A DNA stretch of 64,000 bases from CANMIH01 sp049116335 (GTDB lineage: Bacteria > Pseudomonadota > Alphaproteobacteria > Rhodobacterales > Rhodobacteraceae): positions 26,298 through 90,297 of the forward strand of contig JAGDYZ010000046.1 of the NCBI GenBank assembly GCA_049116335.1, in the 5' to 3' direction. Position 1 is the first letter of the stretch; each line of letters starts with the position of its first letter. Both the position numbers and the translations under genes were made by a program. Shown here piece after piece: positions 35,081 to 43,892 of the stretch. The notes under the pieces were generated by a model. It searched no databases and was not told the DNA's origin. It saw only the letters and a program-made list of their open reading frames with translations.

Positions 35081-35795
35081 GCCAATTCTGACGCTGAACA
35101 ATCTGTATACCGACATCGCGCAATATCACATTCTTCAGGGTGTTGATCTGCAGGTGCCGCGAGGACAGGTGACCATGCTTCTGGGGCGCAATGGCGTTGG
35201 CAAAACAACGACGTTGAAAACCATCATGGGCCAATGGGCAGCAAAGTCGGGAGAAATTCTCTACGACGGGCAGGAGATGACCCAAATGCCCGTCTCGGCG
35301 CGCGCGCGGGCCGGGATCGGCTTTGTGCCTGAGGATATGGGGATCTTTCGCGATCTGACCGTCGAAGAAAATATGATCCTGGGCTGTACCTCAGGTCCGC
35401 TCGACCCCAAGCGCAAAGACTGGCTCTTGGGCGCGTTTCCGGCACTTGGCACGTTCTGGCACAGCGAGGCGGGCAATCTGTCTGGCGGGCAGAAACAGAT
35501 GTTGTCGATCGCCCGTGCAATGGCGGAAGAGCGTCAGCTGTATCTGATCGATGAACCCACCAAGGGGCTTGCCCCGGCGATTGTGTCGACCATGGCTCAG
35601 GCGCTGCGTGAGCTAAAGGCACAGGGTGCGTCGATCCTTTTGGTAGAACAGAATTTTTCGGTTGCCAAAGCGTTGGGAGACACCGCCGCCGTCATGGATG
35701 ACGGGCGGGTGATCTGGAACGGTGACATGGCGGAACTGGCAACAAACAGCGACCTTCAGGAACGCCTGATGGGTCTGAGCATGGAGGCGCATTAA
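35073..35795 (+). CDS. LIV-type ABC transporter ATP-binding protein (LivF-like)
   Basis: 240 residues; Walker A GRNGVGKT near residue 36, signature LSGGQKQMLS near 133 and Walker B LYLIDEPTKGLAP. This is the shorter ATPase of the LIV pair. Starts within the end of the LivG-like gene and ends one base before the first permease gene. Confidence 0.92.
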   Translation: MSEPILTLNNLYTDIAQYHILQGVDLQVPRGQVTMLLGRNGVGKTTTLKTIMGQWAAKSGEILYDGQEMTQMPVSARARAGIGFVPEDMGIFRDLTVEENMILGCTSGPLDPKRKDWLLGAFPALGTFWHSEAGNLSGGQKQMLSIARAMAEERQLYLIDEPTKGLAPAIVSTMAQALRELKAQGASILLVEQNFSVAKALGDTAAVMDDGRVIWNGDMAELATNSDLQERLMGLSMEAH

Positions 35796-35796
35796 A

Positions 35797-36828
35797 ATGA
35801 CCGCAGCCCCCGATCATAAACCCACTTTTGCGGCCCTAAGCCTGTCGGAGCGACTGGACAAGGCTCTGCCGGTTTTGCTGGTGCCGCTATTGGTGGTTCT
35901 TGGGTTTTTGGCGATTGGCACCCCGTCCTCATGGATGACACTGACGGTGTCCGGACTGGCCATGGGTATGATGATTTTCATTATGGCGTCGGGCCTTACT
36001 TTGGTTTTTGGCCTCATGGATGTGATCAACTTTGGTCATGGCGCCTTTGTCTCGGTTGGCGCTTTTGTCGGGGTTTCGGTTCTCATTGCGCTAGGCGATT
36101 GGACCGGCACCGCGTCGCTTTTGCTGAACATGTCCGCGATTTTTCTCGCAGTTGTTGCTGCGATGATGGTGACTGGGATTATGGGCTGGGGGTTTGAGCG
36201 GATCATCGTCAAGCCGGTCTATGGCGCGCATCTCAAACAGATCCTTGTGACGGTGGGCGGTTTGATCGTGGTCGAGCAATTGATCCATGTGGTGTGGGGA
36301 CCGGATGAGATTTACATCACTCGGCCAGAGACCCTGAAGGGGGCCATCACCTTCGCCGGGGCCGCGATGGAGAAATACCGTCTTCTGGCAGTGGTCATCG
36401 GATTGGTGTTGTTCATCGCGATGCGCATGGTTCTGCGCCGCACCAAGATCGGTCTGATTGTCCGCGCCGGTGTCGAAAATGGCCCGATGGTCGAGGCCTT
36501 GGGATACCGCCTGCGCATGGTGTTTATCGGCGTCTTTGTGGCCGGATCTGCGCTTGCTGGTTTGGGCGGCGTGATGTGGGGGTTGTACCAAGAGGTGATC
36601 ACCGCGGGCATGGGCGAAAAGATGATGGTCTTGGTGTTCATCGTCGCCATCATCGGCGGGCTTGGCTCGGTCGAGGGGGCCTTTATTGGCGCGCTGCTGG
36701 TGGGGCTGATGCAAAACTATGTCGCGTTTCTTGAGCCGAAACTGGCGCTGGTGTCGAACATCGCGCTGATGACCGCAATCCTGATGTGGCGGCCGCAAGG
36801 CATGCTACCAGTCGTGAAGGCGAAGTGA
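35797..36828 (+). CDS. LIV-type ABC transporter permease (LivH-like)
   Basis: 343 residues with about eight helices of the BPD_transp_2 family. The LivH hallmark LTLVFGLMDVINFGHGAFVSVGAF is at about residues 65-90 (shown in parts: GLMDVINFGHGA) and the cytoplasmic loop GLGSVEGAFIGALLVG near 290-305. Longer than E. coli LivH (308) owing to an N-terminal extension of about 35 residues. Confidence 0.92.
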   Translation: MTAAPDHKPTFAALSLSERLDKALPVLLVPLLVVLGFLAIGTPSSWMTLTVSGLAMGMMIFIMASGLTLVFGLMDVINFGHGAFVSVGAFVGVSVLIALGDWTGTASLLLNMSAIFLAVVAAMMVTGIMGWGFERIIVKPVYGAHLKQILVTVGGLIVVEQLIHVVWGPDEIYITRPETLKGAITFAGAAMEKYRLLAVVIGLVLFIAMRMVLRRTKIGLIVRAGVENGPMVEALGYRLRMVFIGVFVAGSALAGLGGVMWGLYQEVITAGMGEKMMVLVFIVAIIGGLGSVEGAFIGALLVGLMQNYVAFLEPKLALVSNIALMTAILMWRPQGMLPVVKAK

Positions 36829-36829
36829 G

Positions 36830-37888
36830 ATGATCGTCAATTTGCTATCCGGAGACAAACCGCGCTCTGCAGTGCTGACCGCTCTGCTGGTGCTGATCTT
36901 GATCTGTCTGGCAGGAGCTCCGTTCATCTTTGATGGCGTTCGCCCACTAGATACAGCCGCGCGGATCTGCATCTTTATCCTGCTGGTCGCGAGTTATGAC
37001 CTGCTACTGGGCTATGGCGGCATTGTCAGCTTTGCCCATACGATGTTTTTTGGCCTAGGCGCCTACGGCGTGGCCCTGGCATCAACGCATATGGGACGGG
37101 GATTTGATGCATTGCTGGTCGGGAGCCTCTCCGGTGCTTTGGCGGCGATTGTTCTTGCCTTGCTGATCGGTTTGTTCAGTCTGCGGGTGCGGGCGATCTT
37201 TTTCGCCATGATCACCCTGGCGGTTGCCTCGGCGGTTGCAGTTCTAGTGTCGCAGTTCTCGGGGCTGACCGGCGGCGAAGATGGGCTGACCTACAAGATC
37301 CCCCGCGTGCTGACCTCGGCTAATCGGATGGGTGAGTTTCTGGGCACCCGGATCAGCGGAAAGATTCTGAACTACTATCTGGTGTTCACCTGCGCGCTGA
37401 TCCTGTTTCTGCTGTTGCTGCGCATCGTGAACTCGCCGTTTGGGAGGGTGCTGCAGGCTATCCGCGAAAATGACTTCCGGGCCGAAGCGATCGGATATCG
37501 CGTTGTTTGGTATCGGACCATGGCGACCTGTCTGTCGGCGGCCACTGCCGCGCTTGCCGGAAGTTTGTTTGCGATCTGGCTTCGCTATGTTGGACCGGAC
37601 ACCACGCTCAGCTTTGAAATTATGCTCGATATTCTGTTGATGGTGGTGATTGGCGGGATGGGCACAATGTATGGTGCGGTGATTGGTGCGACTTTGTTTA
37701 TTCTGGCGCAGACCTATTTGCAGAACCTGATGGGGGGCGCATCTGAAGCCACCGCAGGCCTGCCTTTGATCCCCGACCTTCTGGATCCGGATCGTTGGCT
37801 GATGTGGCTGGGTATCTTGTTTATTCTCAGCGTCTACTTCTTTCCAACCGGCATCGTGGGCCGCTTGCGGGAGGGCCGCAGCGCGTGA
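36830..37888 (+). CDS. LIV-type ABC transporter permease (LivM-like)
   Basis: 352 residues, about ten helices. LivM features: YDLLLGYGGIVSFAHTMFFGLG region near residue 55-75 and the cytoplasmic loop GGMGTMYGAVIGATLF near 280. One base separates it from the LivH-like gene and it overlaps the hydrolase start by four bases (GTGA). Confidence 0.92.
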   Translation: MIVNLLSGDKPRSAVLTALLVLILICLAGAPFIFDGVRPLDTAARICIFILLVASYDLLLGYGGIVSFAHTMFFGLGAYGVALASTHMGRGFDALLVGSLSGALAAIVLALLIGLFSLRVRAIFFAMITLAVASAVAVLVSQFSGLTGGEDGLTYKIPRVLTSANRMGEFLGTRISGKILNYYLVFTCALILFLLLLRIVNSPFGRVLQAIRENDFRAEAIGYRVVWYRTMATCLSAATAALAGSLFAIWLRYVGPDTTLSFEIMLDILLMVVIGGMGTMYGAVIGATLFILAQTYLQNLMGGASEATAGLPLIPDLLDPDRWLMWLGILFILSVYFFPTGIVGRLREGRSA

Positions 37889-38667
37889 CAATTCCGGTCC
37901 TTTTTCTACATGGTTGGACCATGCGCGGTGCGGTATTTGAGGATGTCGCCGAGCGCTTGGGGGCTGAGTTCACCTGTTATGCACCGGATCTGCCGGGGCA
38001 TGGGGAGCGGATTGACGATACCCTCAGTCTGGATGCCTGTGCCGCGCTGGTGGATCGGTGGGTTAGCCGGTTGGATCGGCCCCTTCTCGTGGGGTGGTCG
38101 ATGGGCGCCGGAGCGGCCTGGCGCTATATCGAGCACCACGGGACAGCGGCGTTGCGCGGCTTGGTCACCATCGACATGAGCCCTCGGATGTTGCCCGCAC
38201 CGGGCTGGGATCTTGGGTTGCTTGGGCAAAGTGCCGAGGCCATTCTAGCTACCTCGGGTCGGATTGAACCGGATTGGCCGCGCATGGCCGACAGCATATC
38301 GCGCAGCATGTATGCGCGCGATAGTGCGCCTGTGTTTGATCGAAGCGCTGTGCGAGAGATGCTTTTGGGACAGGATCCGGCGGTGCTCAGGCCGCTTTGG
38401 GATGATCTTGTTGCGATGGATGCGCGCGATACCATTGCCAAGATAGCACTCCCCTATCTGGTTTGTTCTGGTGCGCAAAGCAGGCTTTATTCGCGAGAAG
38501 TGGCTGATTGGATCGCCGAAACTGCTGAACAGGCGCAGGTGGAGAGCTTTGCACACTCGGGGCACTCTCCTCATCTGGAAGAGCCTGATGCGTTTTGTGA
38601 TGCCATTCGGCGCTTTGTTGCGGCACATAGGTTGGCAACGCCAGAATTCGAGCCAGAAAAGACCTGA
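37885..38667 (+). CDS. Alpha/beta hydrolase
   Basis: 260 residues starting at a GTG that overlaps the livM stop (GTGA); no ATG is available before the first strand VTIPVLFLHGW. Nucleophile Ser72 in GWSMGAG, oxyanion HGW near residue 9-11, catalytic His in the C-terminal HSGHSPHLEE. Resembles BioH/3-oxoadipate enol-lactonase-like esterases. In this operon it probably opens an ester, lactone or thioester of the transported substrate (inference). Confidence 0.87.
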   Translation: MTIPVLFLHGWTMRGAVFEDVAERLGAEFTCYAPDLPGHGERIDDTLSLDACAALVDRWVSRLDRPLLVGWSMGAGAAWRYIEHHGTAALRGLVTIDMSPRMLPAPGWDLGLLGQSAEAILATSGRIEPDWPRMADSISRSMYARDSAPVFDRSAVREMLLGQDPAVLRPLWDDLVAMDARDTIAKIALPYLVCSGAQSRLYSREVADWIAETAEQAQVESFAHSGHSPHLEEPDAFCDAIRRFVAAHRLATPEFEPEKT

Positions 38668-39263
38668 TGCCCATGCCAACCAATGCAAAACCAAAAACCA
38701 AACGTGGAATCGAGCGCCGAGCCAAAATTTTGGCTGCGGCAGAACAGGTGATCGGAGAAAAAGGGTTCTCGGCGGCGTCGATTGCAGACATCACGCGGGC
38801 GGCAGAAACGGCTCTGGGCACCTTCTATATCTATTTCTCGGGCAAAGACGAAGTGTTTCGCGAGTTGGTCCAAGATATGGGCCATGCCACCCGAACGCAG
38901 GCCGCCGCGCGCGTGGCCGGAGCCGCCGATCGTCTGGAGGCGGAGAGAGCGGGGCTTGAGGCCTATCTGACCGTCGTGCGCGACCGGCCCATGCAATACC
39001 GCATCGTTGAAGAGGCGCGTTTCGTCGATCCCGAGGCCTACCGAGACTATTACACCGAGTTTGGCAAAGCCTATGCCGGTCAGTTGGATCAGGCGGTGGA
39101 AAAGGGCGAAATCTCACCGGGGGATGCCGAGGTGCGCGCATGGGCTTTGATGGGGATCGCCAAGACACTGGGCGAGCGATTTGTGCTTTGGGAAACCGAG
39201 GTCGACATTGATCGCGTTGTGAGTGAGGCCCACAAATTTATCTGCAATGGATTGGCACCGTGA
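38667..39263 (+). CDS. TetR family transcriptional regulator
   Basis: 198 residues; N-terminal HTH at about 14-60 (RRAKILAAAEQVIGEKGF, then IADITRAAETALGTFYIYF), C-terminal helical ligand domain. Encoded inside the operon it presumably controls, with its start overlapping the hydrolase stop by one base (TGATG). The 20-bp palindrome at the operon promoter is the natural candidate binding site; acyl-CoA intermediates are the likely inducers (inference). Confidence 0.9.
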   Translation: MPMPTNAKPKTKRGIERRAKILAAAEQVIGEKGFSAASIADITRAAETALGTFYIYFSGKDEVFRELVQDMGHATRTQAAARVAGAADRLEAERAGLEAYLTVVRDRPMQYRIVEEARFVDPEAYRDYYTEFGKAYAGQLDQAVEKGEISPGDAEVRAWALMGIAKTLGERFVLWETEVDIDRVVSEAHKFICNGLAP

Positions 39264-40027
39264 CAGAAAGAGTTTCCATAGAGGATATCACACTCCCCGG
39301 CGGAGAACGGTGTTTCAAGCTAACCATGAAGGCCCCTCGTGCCAATGCGCTTGAACCCGAATTTTTGGCAGAGTTGCACCGGGCCTTGGACAGCTTGGAG
39401 CACTCTGGTGTTCAAAAGGCTTTGATCGCTGGCGGGCGGAACTTTTCCTCAGGTGGAGACGTTGGGCGCTTCTTAGAAGCGGCGCAGACCAACAGCGCGG
39501 AAGAATACGCAGATCAGGTCGTGCCGCTCTTACAGGATTTGGTTTGGCGGATGATCACCATGCCGGTTCTCTTTGCCTCTGCGTTGCGGGGGGCGACGAC
39601 GGGTGGGGCAGCAGGAATTGTCTTTGCTTCAGACCTTTGCACCGCAACGCCAGCGGCCTTTGTGCAACCCTATTATGGTGTGATGGGCTATGCGCCCGAC
39701 GGCGGCTGGACGGCCACTTTGCCTGAGTTGATCGGGGCTGGACCCGCTCAAAGCTGGCTTATGGCCAACCACCGTCATGGCGGCGAGGCCCTGATGCAAT
39801 TGGGGTTGGTTCAATCGGTTGATGAGGCCCCGGAAGAGCGGGCCTTGGTGTTGCTGGATCACGTTGAGATTGGCAGCGCGCTGGCGACCAAATTGCTGAT
39901 CTGGACCCAAGAGCGCCGGGCCAAAGTGCGCGCGGCTCTGGATGCCGAAACCAAAGCTTTTCGAACATTAATTGGCCGGCCTGAGGTGTTGGCCCGCATG
40001 ACACAGTTTTTACAACCAACCGGATAG
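39260..40027 (+). CDS. Enoyl-CoA hydratase/isomerase (crotonase) family protein
   Basis: 255 residues, GTG start overlapping the TetR stop (GTGA). Crotonase fold with the oxyanion loops FSSGGDV (62-68) and GATTGGAAG (111-119). Neither catalytic Glu of enoyl-CoA hydratases is present: the first is Gly119 and the second falls at Tyr138/Tyr139. Instead there is Asp147 in APDGGWTATLP, a pattern like PaaG-type isomerases and some ring-processing crotonases. So it is more likely an isomerase, hydrolase or lyase than a hydratase. Confidence 0.87.
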   Translation: MTERVSIEDITLPGGERCFKLTMKAPRANALEPEFLAELHRALDSLEHSGVQKALIAGGRNFSSGGDVGRFLEAAQTNSAEEYADQVVPLLQDLVWRMITMPVLFASALRGATTGGAAGIVFASDLCTATPAAFVQPYYGVMGYAPDGGWTATLPELIGAGPAQSWLMANHRHGGEALMQLGLVQSVDEAPEERALVLLDHVEIGSALATKLLIWTQERRAKVRAALDAETKAFRTLIGRPEVLARMTQFLQPTG

Positions 40028-40032
40028 GTTCA

Positions 40033-41523
40033 ATGTTTGACATGATCCCGGATATGGCCGCCAAACGGGCCGAATTGACACCCGAGGCCTTGGCTTTTCA
40101 CGACGCGTCTACTGGCCGCGATTGGAGCTTTGCCCAGATCAACGCTGCTGCAGATGCCGTAGCAGCGGGTTTGACGGCCCAACAGCTGGGGGAGGGGGAT
40201 CGGGTGGCGATCCTGTGTCAGAACCGGGTCGAGTTTTTCATCATTCTCTTTGCCTGCCAGAAAACCGGGGTGATCCTGTGCCCGCTGAACTGGCGTCAGC
40301 CAGCGCTTGAACTCGGGGAAACTGTGGCTCAGGTGGGTGTCGATCTGGTCCTGACAGACACGCTGTTTGAACCAACCGCGCGTTCCGTTGCGAAAGAGGT
40401 TGGTGCCCGGATCTTGACCATTGATCACGATGTGACGGGATGGATTGAAGCGGGTGGGGCACCAAGGACCGCACCAGTCCCGGCAACGCGCGTTTGGTAT
40501 CTCTTGTTCACATCAGGCACTACGGGCTTGCCCAAGGCTGTGATCCAGACCGCGCGCATGGCCTGGGCCAATGCGATCAATATCGGCCAGGCCATCGAGA
40601 TTGCCTCAAGCGATCGCGCTGTGTGTTTTCTACCGCTGTTTCACACTGCGGGCATCAACCTTTACACGCTGCCCATATTCTTGACGGGAGGGAGTTCCAC
40701 CATCCTGCCCAAATTCGAGCCTGAGGTGGTGCGCGATCTCTTGGGCTCGGGTCAGATCAACCAGTTCTTCGGCGTTCCGGCAATCTATCAGGCTCTGTCT
40801 TTGATGCCCGACATCGGTGAGATCGATTGGTCAGACATTCGGTGTGGCTGTGGCGGCGCCCCCTTGCCAGAGCCTCTGATCCGGTTTTTCGCTGAGAAAG
40901 GCACCTATGTGCTAAATGGGATGGGGATGACCGAAACCGGGCCCACCGTGTTTTTGATGGATCCGGAACAGGCCGCAGCCAAAATTGGGTCGGTTGGTAA
41001 ACCGCAAAGTCTTGTAGAGGTGCGGCTGGCGGGTGTCGCGGATGGTGTGTCCGGTGAGGGCGAATTGCAACTACGTGGTCCCGGTATCACACCGGGATAT
41101 TTTGAGAACCCCGAAGCGACGGCCAAGGTCTTTACTCAAGATGGCTGGCTGGCCTCGGGGGATGTGGCGCGGCGCGATGCAGAGGGTTACTACTACATCG
41201 TTGACCGCATCAAAGACATGTTCATCTCAGGCGGCGAGAATGTTTATCCAGCTGAGGTCGAGCGTATTTTGAATAGCCATCCGTCCATTTTGGAAGGTGC
41301 AGTGGTTGGGATTGCGGATAGCAAATGGGGCGAAGTTGGAGCGGCCTTTGTTATGTTGCGACCGGGCGAGACACTTTTCCCGGATGAGCTTCGTCTTTGG
41401 TGCCGCGAGCGTTTGGCCGGATATAAAATGCCGGTTCACATCCGCATTGTCGACGACTTCCCGCGCACCGCTGCGGGAAAAATTCGAAAACCTGATTTGC
41501 GTGAGATGTTTGAAGATGCTTGA
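40033..41523 (+). CDS. Acyl-CoA ligase (class I adenylate-forming enzyme)
   Basis: 496 residues, AMP-binding superfamily. ATP motif TSGTTGLPK at 160-168, NGMGMTETGP near 295-305, hinge and C-domain motifs SGDVARRD and DRIKDMFISGGENVYPAEVE, and the catalytic Lys near residue 483 in TAAGKIRK. It activates a carboxylic acid to its CoA thioester, committing the transported substrate to catabolism. Resembles medium/long-chain and aromatic acid ligases; the acid is not identified. Overlaps the next gene by 8 bases. Confidence 0.92.
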   Translation: MFDMIPDMAAKRAELTPEALAFHDASTGRDWSFAQINAAADAVAAGLTAQQLGEGDRVAILCQNRVEFFIILFACQKTGVILCPLNWRQPALELGETVAQVGVDLVLTDTLFEPTARSVAKEVGARILTIDHDVTGWIEAGGAPRTAPVPATRVWYLLFTSGTTGLPKAVIQTARMAWANAINIGQAIEIASSDRAVCFLPLFHTAGINLYTLPIFLTGGSSTILPKFEPEVVRDLLGSGQINQFFGVPAIYQALSLMPDIGEIDWSDIRCGCGGAPLPEPLIRFFAEKGTYVLNGMGMTETGPTVFLMDPEQAAAKIGSVGKPQSLVEVRLAGVADGVSGEGELQLRGPGITPGYFENPEATAKVFTQDGWLASGDVARRDAEGYYYIVDRIKDMFISGGENVYPAEVERILNSHPSILEGAVVGIADSKWGEVGAAFVMLRPGETLFPDELRLWCRERLAGYKMPVHIRIVDDFPRTAAGKIRKPDLREMFEDA

Positions 41524-41872
41524 GCTTAAAGAGAGTTGGACGCCAACACAGGCCGAATTTGATGCCTTTGCCAAGGTGTCGGGCGATGACAATGCCATTC
41601 ATGTCGACCCAGCGTTCTGTGCGACGACCAGTTTTGGCCGTACGGTGAGCCATGGGATGCTGATTTACACCAAGCTTTGGGGGATGTTGAAACGGCACAA
41701 TGGTGCGTTTCGGCAGGTGCGTCAGAGCATGATGTTTCCCAACCCCGCCTTCACTGGCGAGCCACTTTGCCTGCGCATTTCAGAACAGGCGCCCGGCGTG
41801 GTGGAGATGCGCGTGACGCGACAGGCCGATGGGGCGGACTGTTTGGTTGGTGAGGCTGAAATCACATGTTGA
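41516..41872 (+). CDS. MaoC-like (R)-specific hydratase with intact catalytic motif
   Basis: 118 residues, single hotdog domain. The hydratase motif is intact: SGDDNAIHVDP with Asp24, Asn26 and His29. The start at 41516 lies within the end of the ligase gene; a longer reading from 41297 is out of family. Probably hydrates an enoyl-CoA made from the ligase product, alone or paired with the next gene product. Overlaps that gene by 7 bases. Confidence 0.87.
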   Translation: MLELKESWTPTQAEFDAFAKVSGDDNAIHVDPAFCATTSFGRTVSHGMLIYTKLWGMLKRHNGAFRQVRQSMMFPNPAFTGEPLCLRISEQAPGVVEMRVTRQADGADCLVGEAEITC

Positions 41873-42234
41873 GTGTTGGCCAATCGGCGCAGATCACGCG
41901 CAGCTATTCCGAAGAGGATCTTGCGACCTATCGCTCGCTCAGCGGATCGGCGGATGATGCCGTGCCCGAGCCTTTGATTGCGGCTTTGTTTTCTTATCTG
42001 TTGGGCGTCGAGCTTCCCGGGTCGGGCACCAACTATCTCAAACAGGATTTGTCATTTAAGGCCGCAGCACCATTGGATACGCCTTTGTTGGCGCGCGTTG
42101 AAATTACACGGCTGCGCCCTGACAAACATCTGGTGGATCTCTGGGCGCGGTGTACGACGCCAGATGGCACTGTGATCTGTGAAGGGCGCAGTCTGGTGAA
42201 GGCAAAAGACGTTGTAGGCGCTTTTGCGGCCTGA
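41866..42234 (+). CDS. MaoC-like hotdog protein lacking the catalytic motif
   Basis: 122 residues; predicted hotdog fold (YSEEDLATYRSLSGSADD at the start, LSFKAAAPLDTPLLARVEIT in the middle) but without the D-x-N-x-x-H hydratase motif. Encoded directly after, and overlapping, a MaoC protein that has the motif. Paired active and inactive hotdog subunits are known in heteromeric MaoC hydratases, so a two-subunit enzyme is plausible. Last gene of the coupled operon. Confidence 0.75.
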   Translation: MLSVGQSAQITRSYSEEDLATYRSLSGSADDAVPEPLIAALFSYLLGVELPGSGTNYLKQDLSFKAAAPLDTPLLARVEITRLRPDKHLVDLWARCTTPDGTVICEGRSLVKAKDVVGAFAA

Positions 42235-42339
42235 ATTCGGATTGAGCGAAAAATCGGACATGCTTAGGGGAATAGCGGAGGCGTGCGCTGGGCTGAGCCG
42301 CTAGACCTTGGGGCGACCTGAACCGATTTGGATCCGCTT

Positions 42340-43179
42340 ATGCCGTTAAACCAGACACAGATTGATGCTCTGATCGAAGCCGTTCGCAACACAGCGAAAC
42401 AAGAAGTTGTGCCACGATTCCGCGCGCCCAAAGGGGTATCACAGGACGCCAAGGCCCATGTGTTTGATCTGGTGACCGAGGCTGATCTGCAATGTGAACG
42501 GGTGTTGAGTCAGCGGATCGCTGACATTTTGCCCGGTGCGGTTGTGGTCGGGGAAGAGGCCGTTGAAGAGAACGCAGGCCTTTTGGATGCCGTTGCCGTG
42601 GCCGAGACCTGTGTTGTGGTGGACCCGGTTGATGGGACCTGGAACTTCGCCAGCGGGTTGCCGATTTTTGGTCTGATGCTGGCCGTTCTGGAACGGGGTG
42701 AAACGGTGTTTGGGCTTTTATATGATGTGATGACGGACACCTGGGTCGCTGCTGAAAAAGGTGCAGGAACCCATCTGTGTCGGGCGGGCCAAGATACAAT
42801 GGCGCTGAAATTGGGTCAGAGCCATGACAAACCTCTGTCAGGCTTTTTTGCACCTTATGAATTTCCGCAGGACAGCCACGCCACAGTTCTGGGCCTCATG
42901 TTGGAATTTGGCCATGTCACCAGCCTGCGGTGTTCGTGTCATGAATATCTGACGCTGTTGCAGGGACACACCGACTTTACAGTCGCCGCACATGTCAAAC
43001 CCTGGGACCATTTGGCAGGTGTTCTCGCCATAAGCGAGGCAGGAGGACGCAGCGGCTTGATTGGACTGGGGGAATTTACCCCAGCCAAATCCAAAGGGCG
43101 GTTGTTGAACGTGGCCGATCCCGCCCGCTTTGACGAGATCGAAGCGCTGTTTGTCAAACGCCTGGGTGCGTGGCTGTAA
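42340..43179 (+). CDS. Inositol monophosphatase family protein
   Basis: Mg-dependent sugar-phosphate phosphatase, 279 residues. Metal motifs are GEEAVE (first Glu), DPVDGTWNF and the C-terminal WDHLAGVLAISEAGG. The family includes inositol-1-phosphatase, histidinol-phosphatase and CysQ; the substrate is not readable. ATG 42340 is preferred to the TTG at 42328. It is 105 bases after the operon and may be independently transcribed. Confidence 0.9.
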   Translation: MPLNQTQIDALIEAVRNTAKQEVVPRFRAPKGVSQDAKAHVFDLVTEADLQCERVLSQRIADILPGAVVVGEEAVEENAGLLDAVAVAETCVVVDPVDGTWNFASGLPIFGLMLAVLERGETVFGLLYDVMTDTWVAAEKGAGTHLCRAGQDTMALKLGQSHDKPLSGFFAPYEFPQDSHATVLGLMLEFGHVTSLRCSCHEYLTLLQGHTDFTVAAHVKPWDHLAGVLAISEAGGRSGLIGLGEFTPAKSKGRLLNVADPARFDEIEALFVKRLGAWL

Positions 43180-43200
43180 CAACGATTATCGGCCCGAGCC

Positions 43201-43752
43201 TTAGGTTTGGGCCGATGGTCCCTTCAGGGTGACGGTCTGCAACACTTCCCAATCTTCTACGGCGGCTTTGTTGTGCGCTGTGGTCAGGGCCAGTGTGTCA
43301 AACACCATGGGCTGTTTGGCACTGTCTGGGAGAGACAGATCAAATGCATCGCGACGGGCCTGAACTGCGGGGCCATAGCCGAGGCTCATATGAACCGGTG
43401 CGCCGGTTGAGGCCGTGGATGTGCCACTTCCCAACAGTGTCAAAAGCTCGGTGTTGAGATCTTGGACAAGATCCAATCCGGAAAACTTCAGATAGTAAGA
43501 CGTGAAATAGCCTTCGTTGCCTGCAGTGCCCAGTGGGGTGGCTGTTGCTGGCGCCAGACTGTGGGCAATTTCCGTCATAGCGGCGAGACAGGCCTCAGGG
43601 TTTGCCAGAGTGTCACCCAAAACGGTCACATGCGGCATGAAGGGGATGGTCTGTGTGGCCTTGGCACAGTCGGTGACGAAGTCCTGAAGCTGTGTCGCAA
43701 TGCGTTCTGACGGAAGCAGCCAAATCGAATATTTCAAAGTTTCTTGTGTCAT
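43201..43752 (-). CDS. 2H phosphoesterase / cyclic phosphodiesterase-like protein
   Basis: 183 residues with two HxT/S motifs, His41-Val-Thr43 (PHVTVLG) and His121-Met-Ser123 (HMSLGYG), which define the 2H phosphoesterase superfamily (RNA ligase/cyclic phosphodiesterase-like). It resembles plant and yeast cyclic phosphodiesterases (CPDase) that open ADP-ribose 1'',2''-cyclic phosphate. Convergent with the phosphatase gene. Substrate in this organism unknown. Confidence 0.8.
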   Translation of the reverse strand: MTQETLKYSIWLLPSERIATQLQDFVTDCAKATQTIPFMPHVTVLGDTLANPEACLAAMTEIAHSLAPATATPLGTAGNEGYFTSYYLKFSGLDLVQDLNTELLTLLGSGTSTASTGAPVHMSLGYGPAVQARRDAFDLSLPDSAKQPMVFDTLALTTAHNKAAVEDWEVLQTVTLKGPSAQT

Positions 43753-43892
43753 ATCTGTACTTTAATTCCATTGATAAGGACGCTCTAGCGGAACTTGGGC
43801 GGTGTGTGCAATTCCGAAAGATAACCTTTCAAAACGGGAAGAACCGGCGGATGTCTCGGCGGTAGTGTGCCTCAAACAGCTGAGGAACATCC

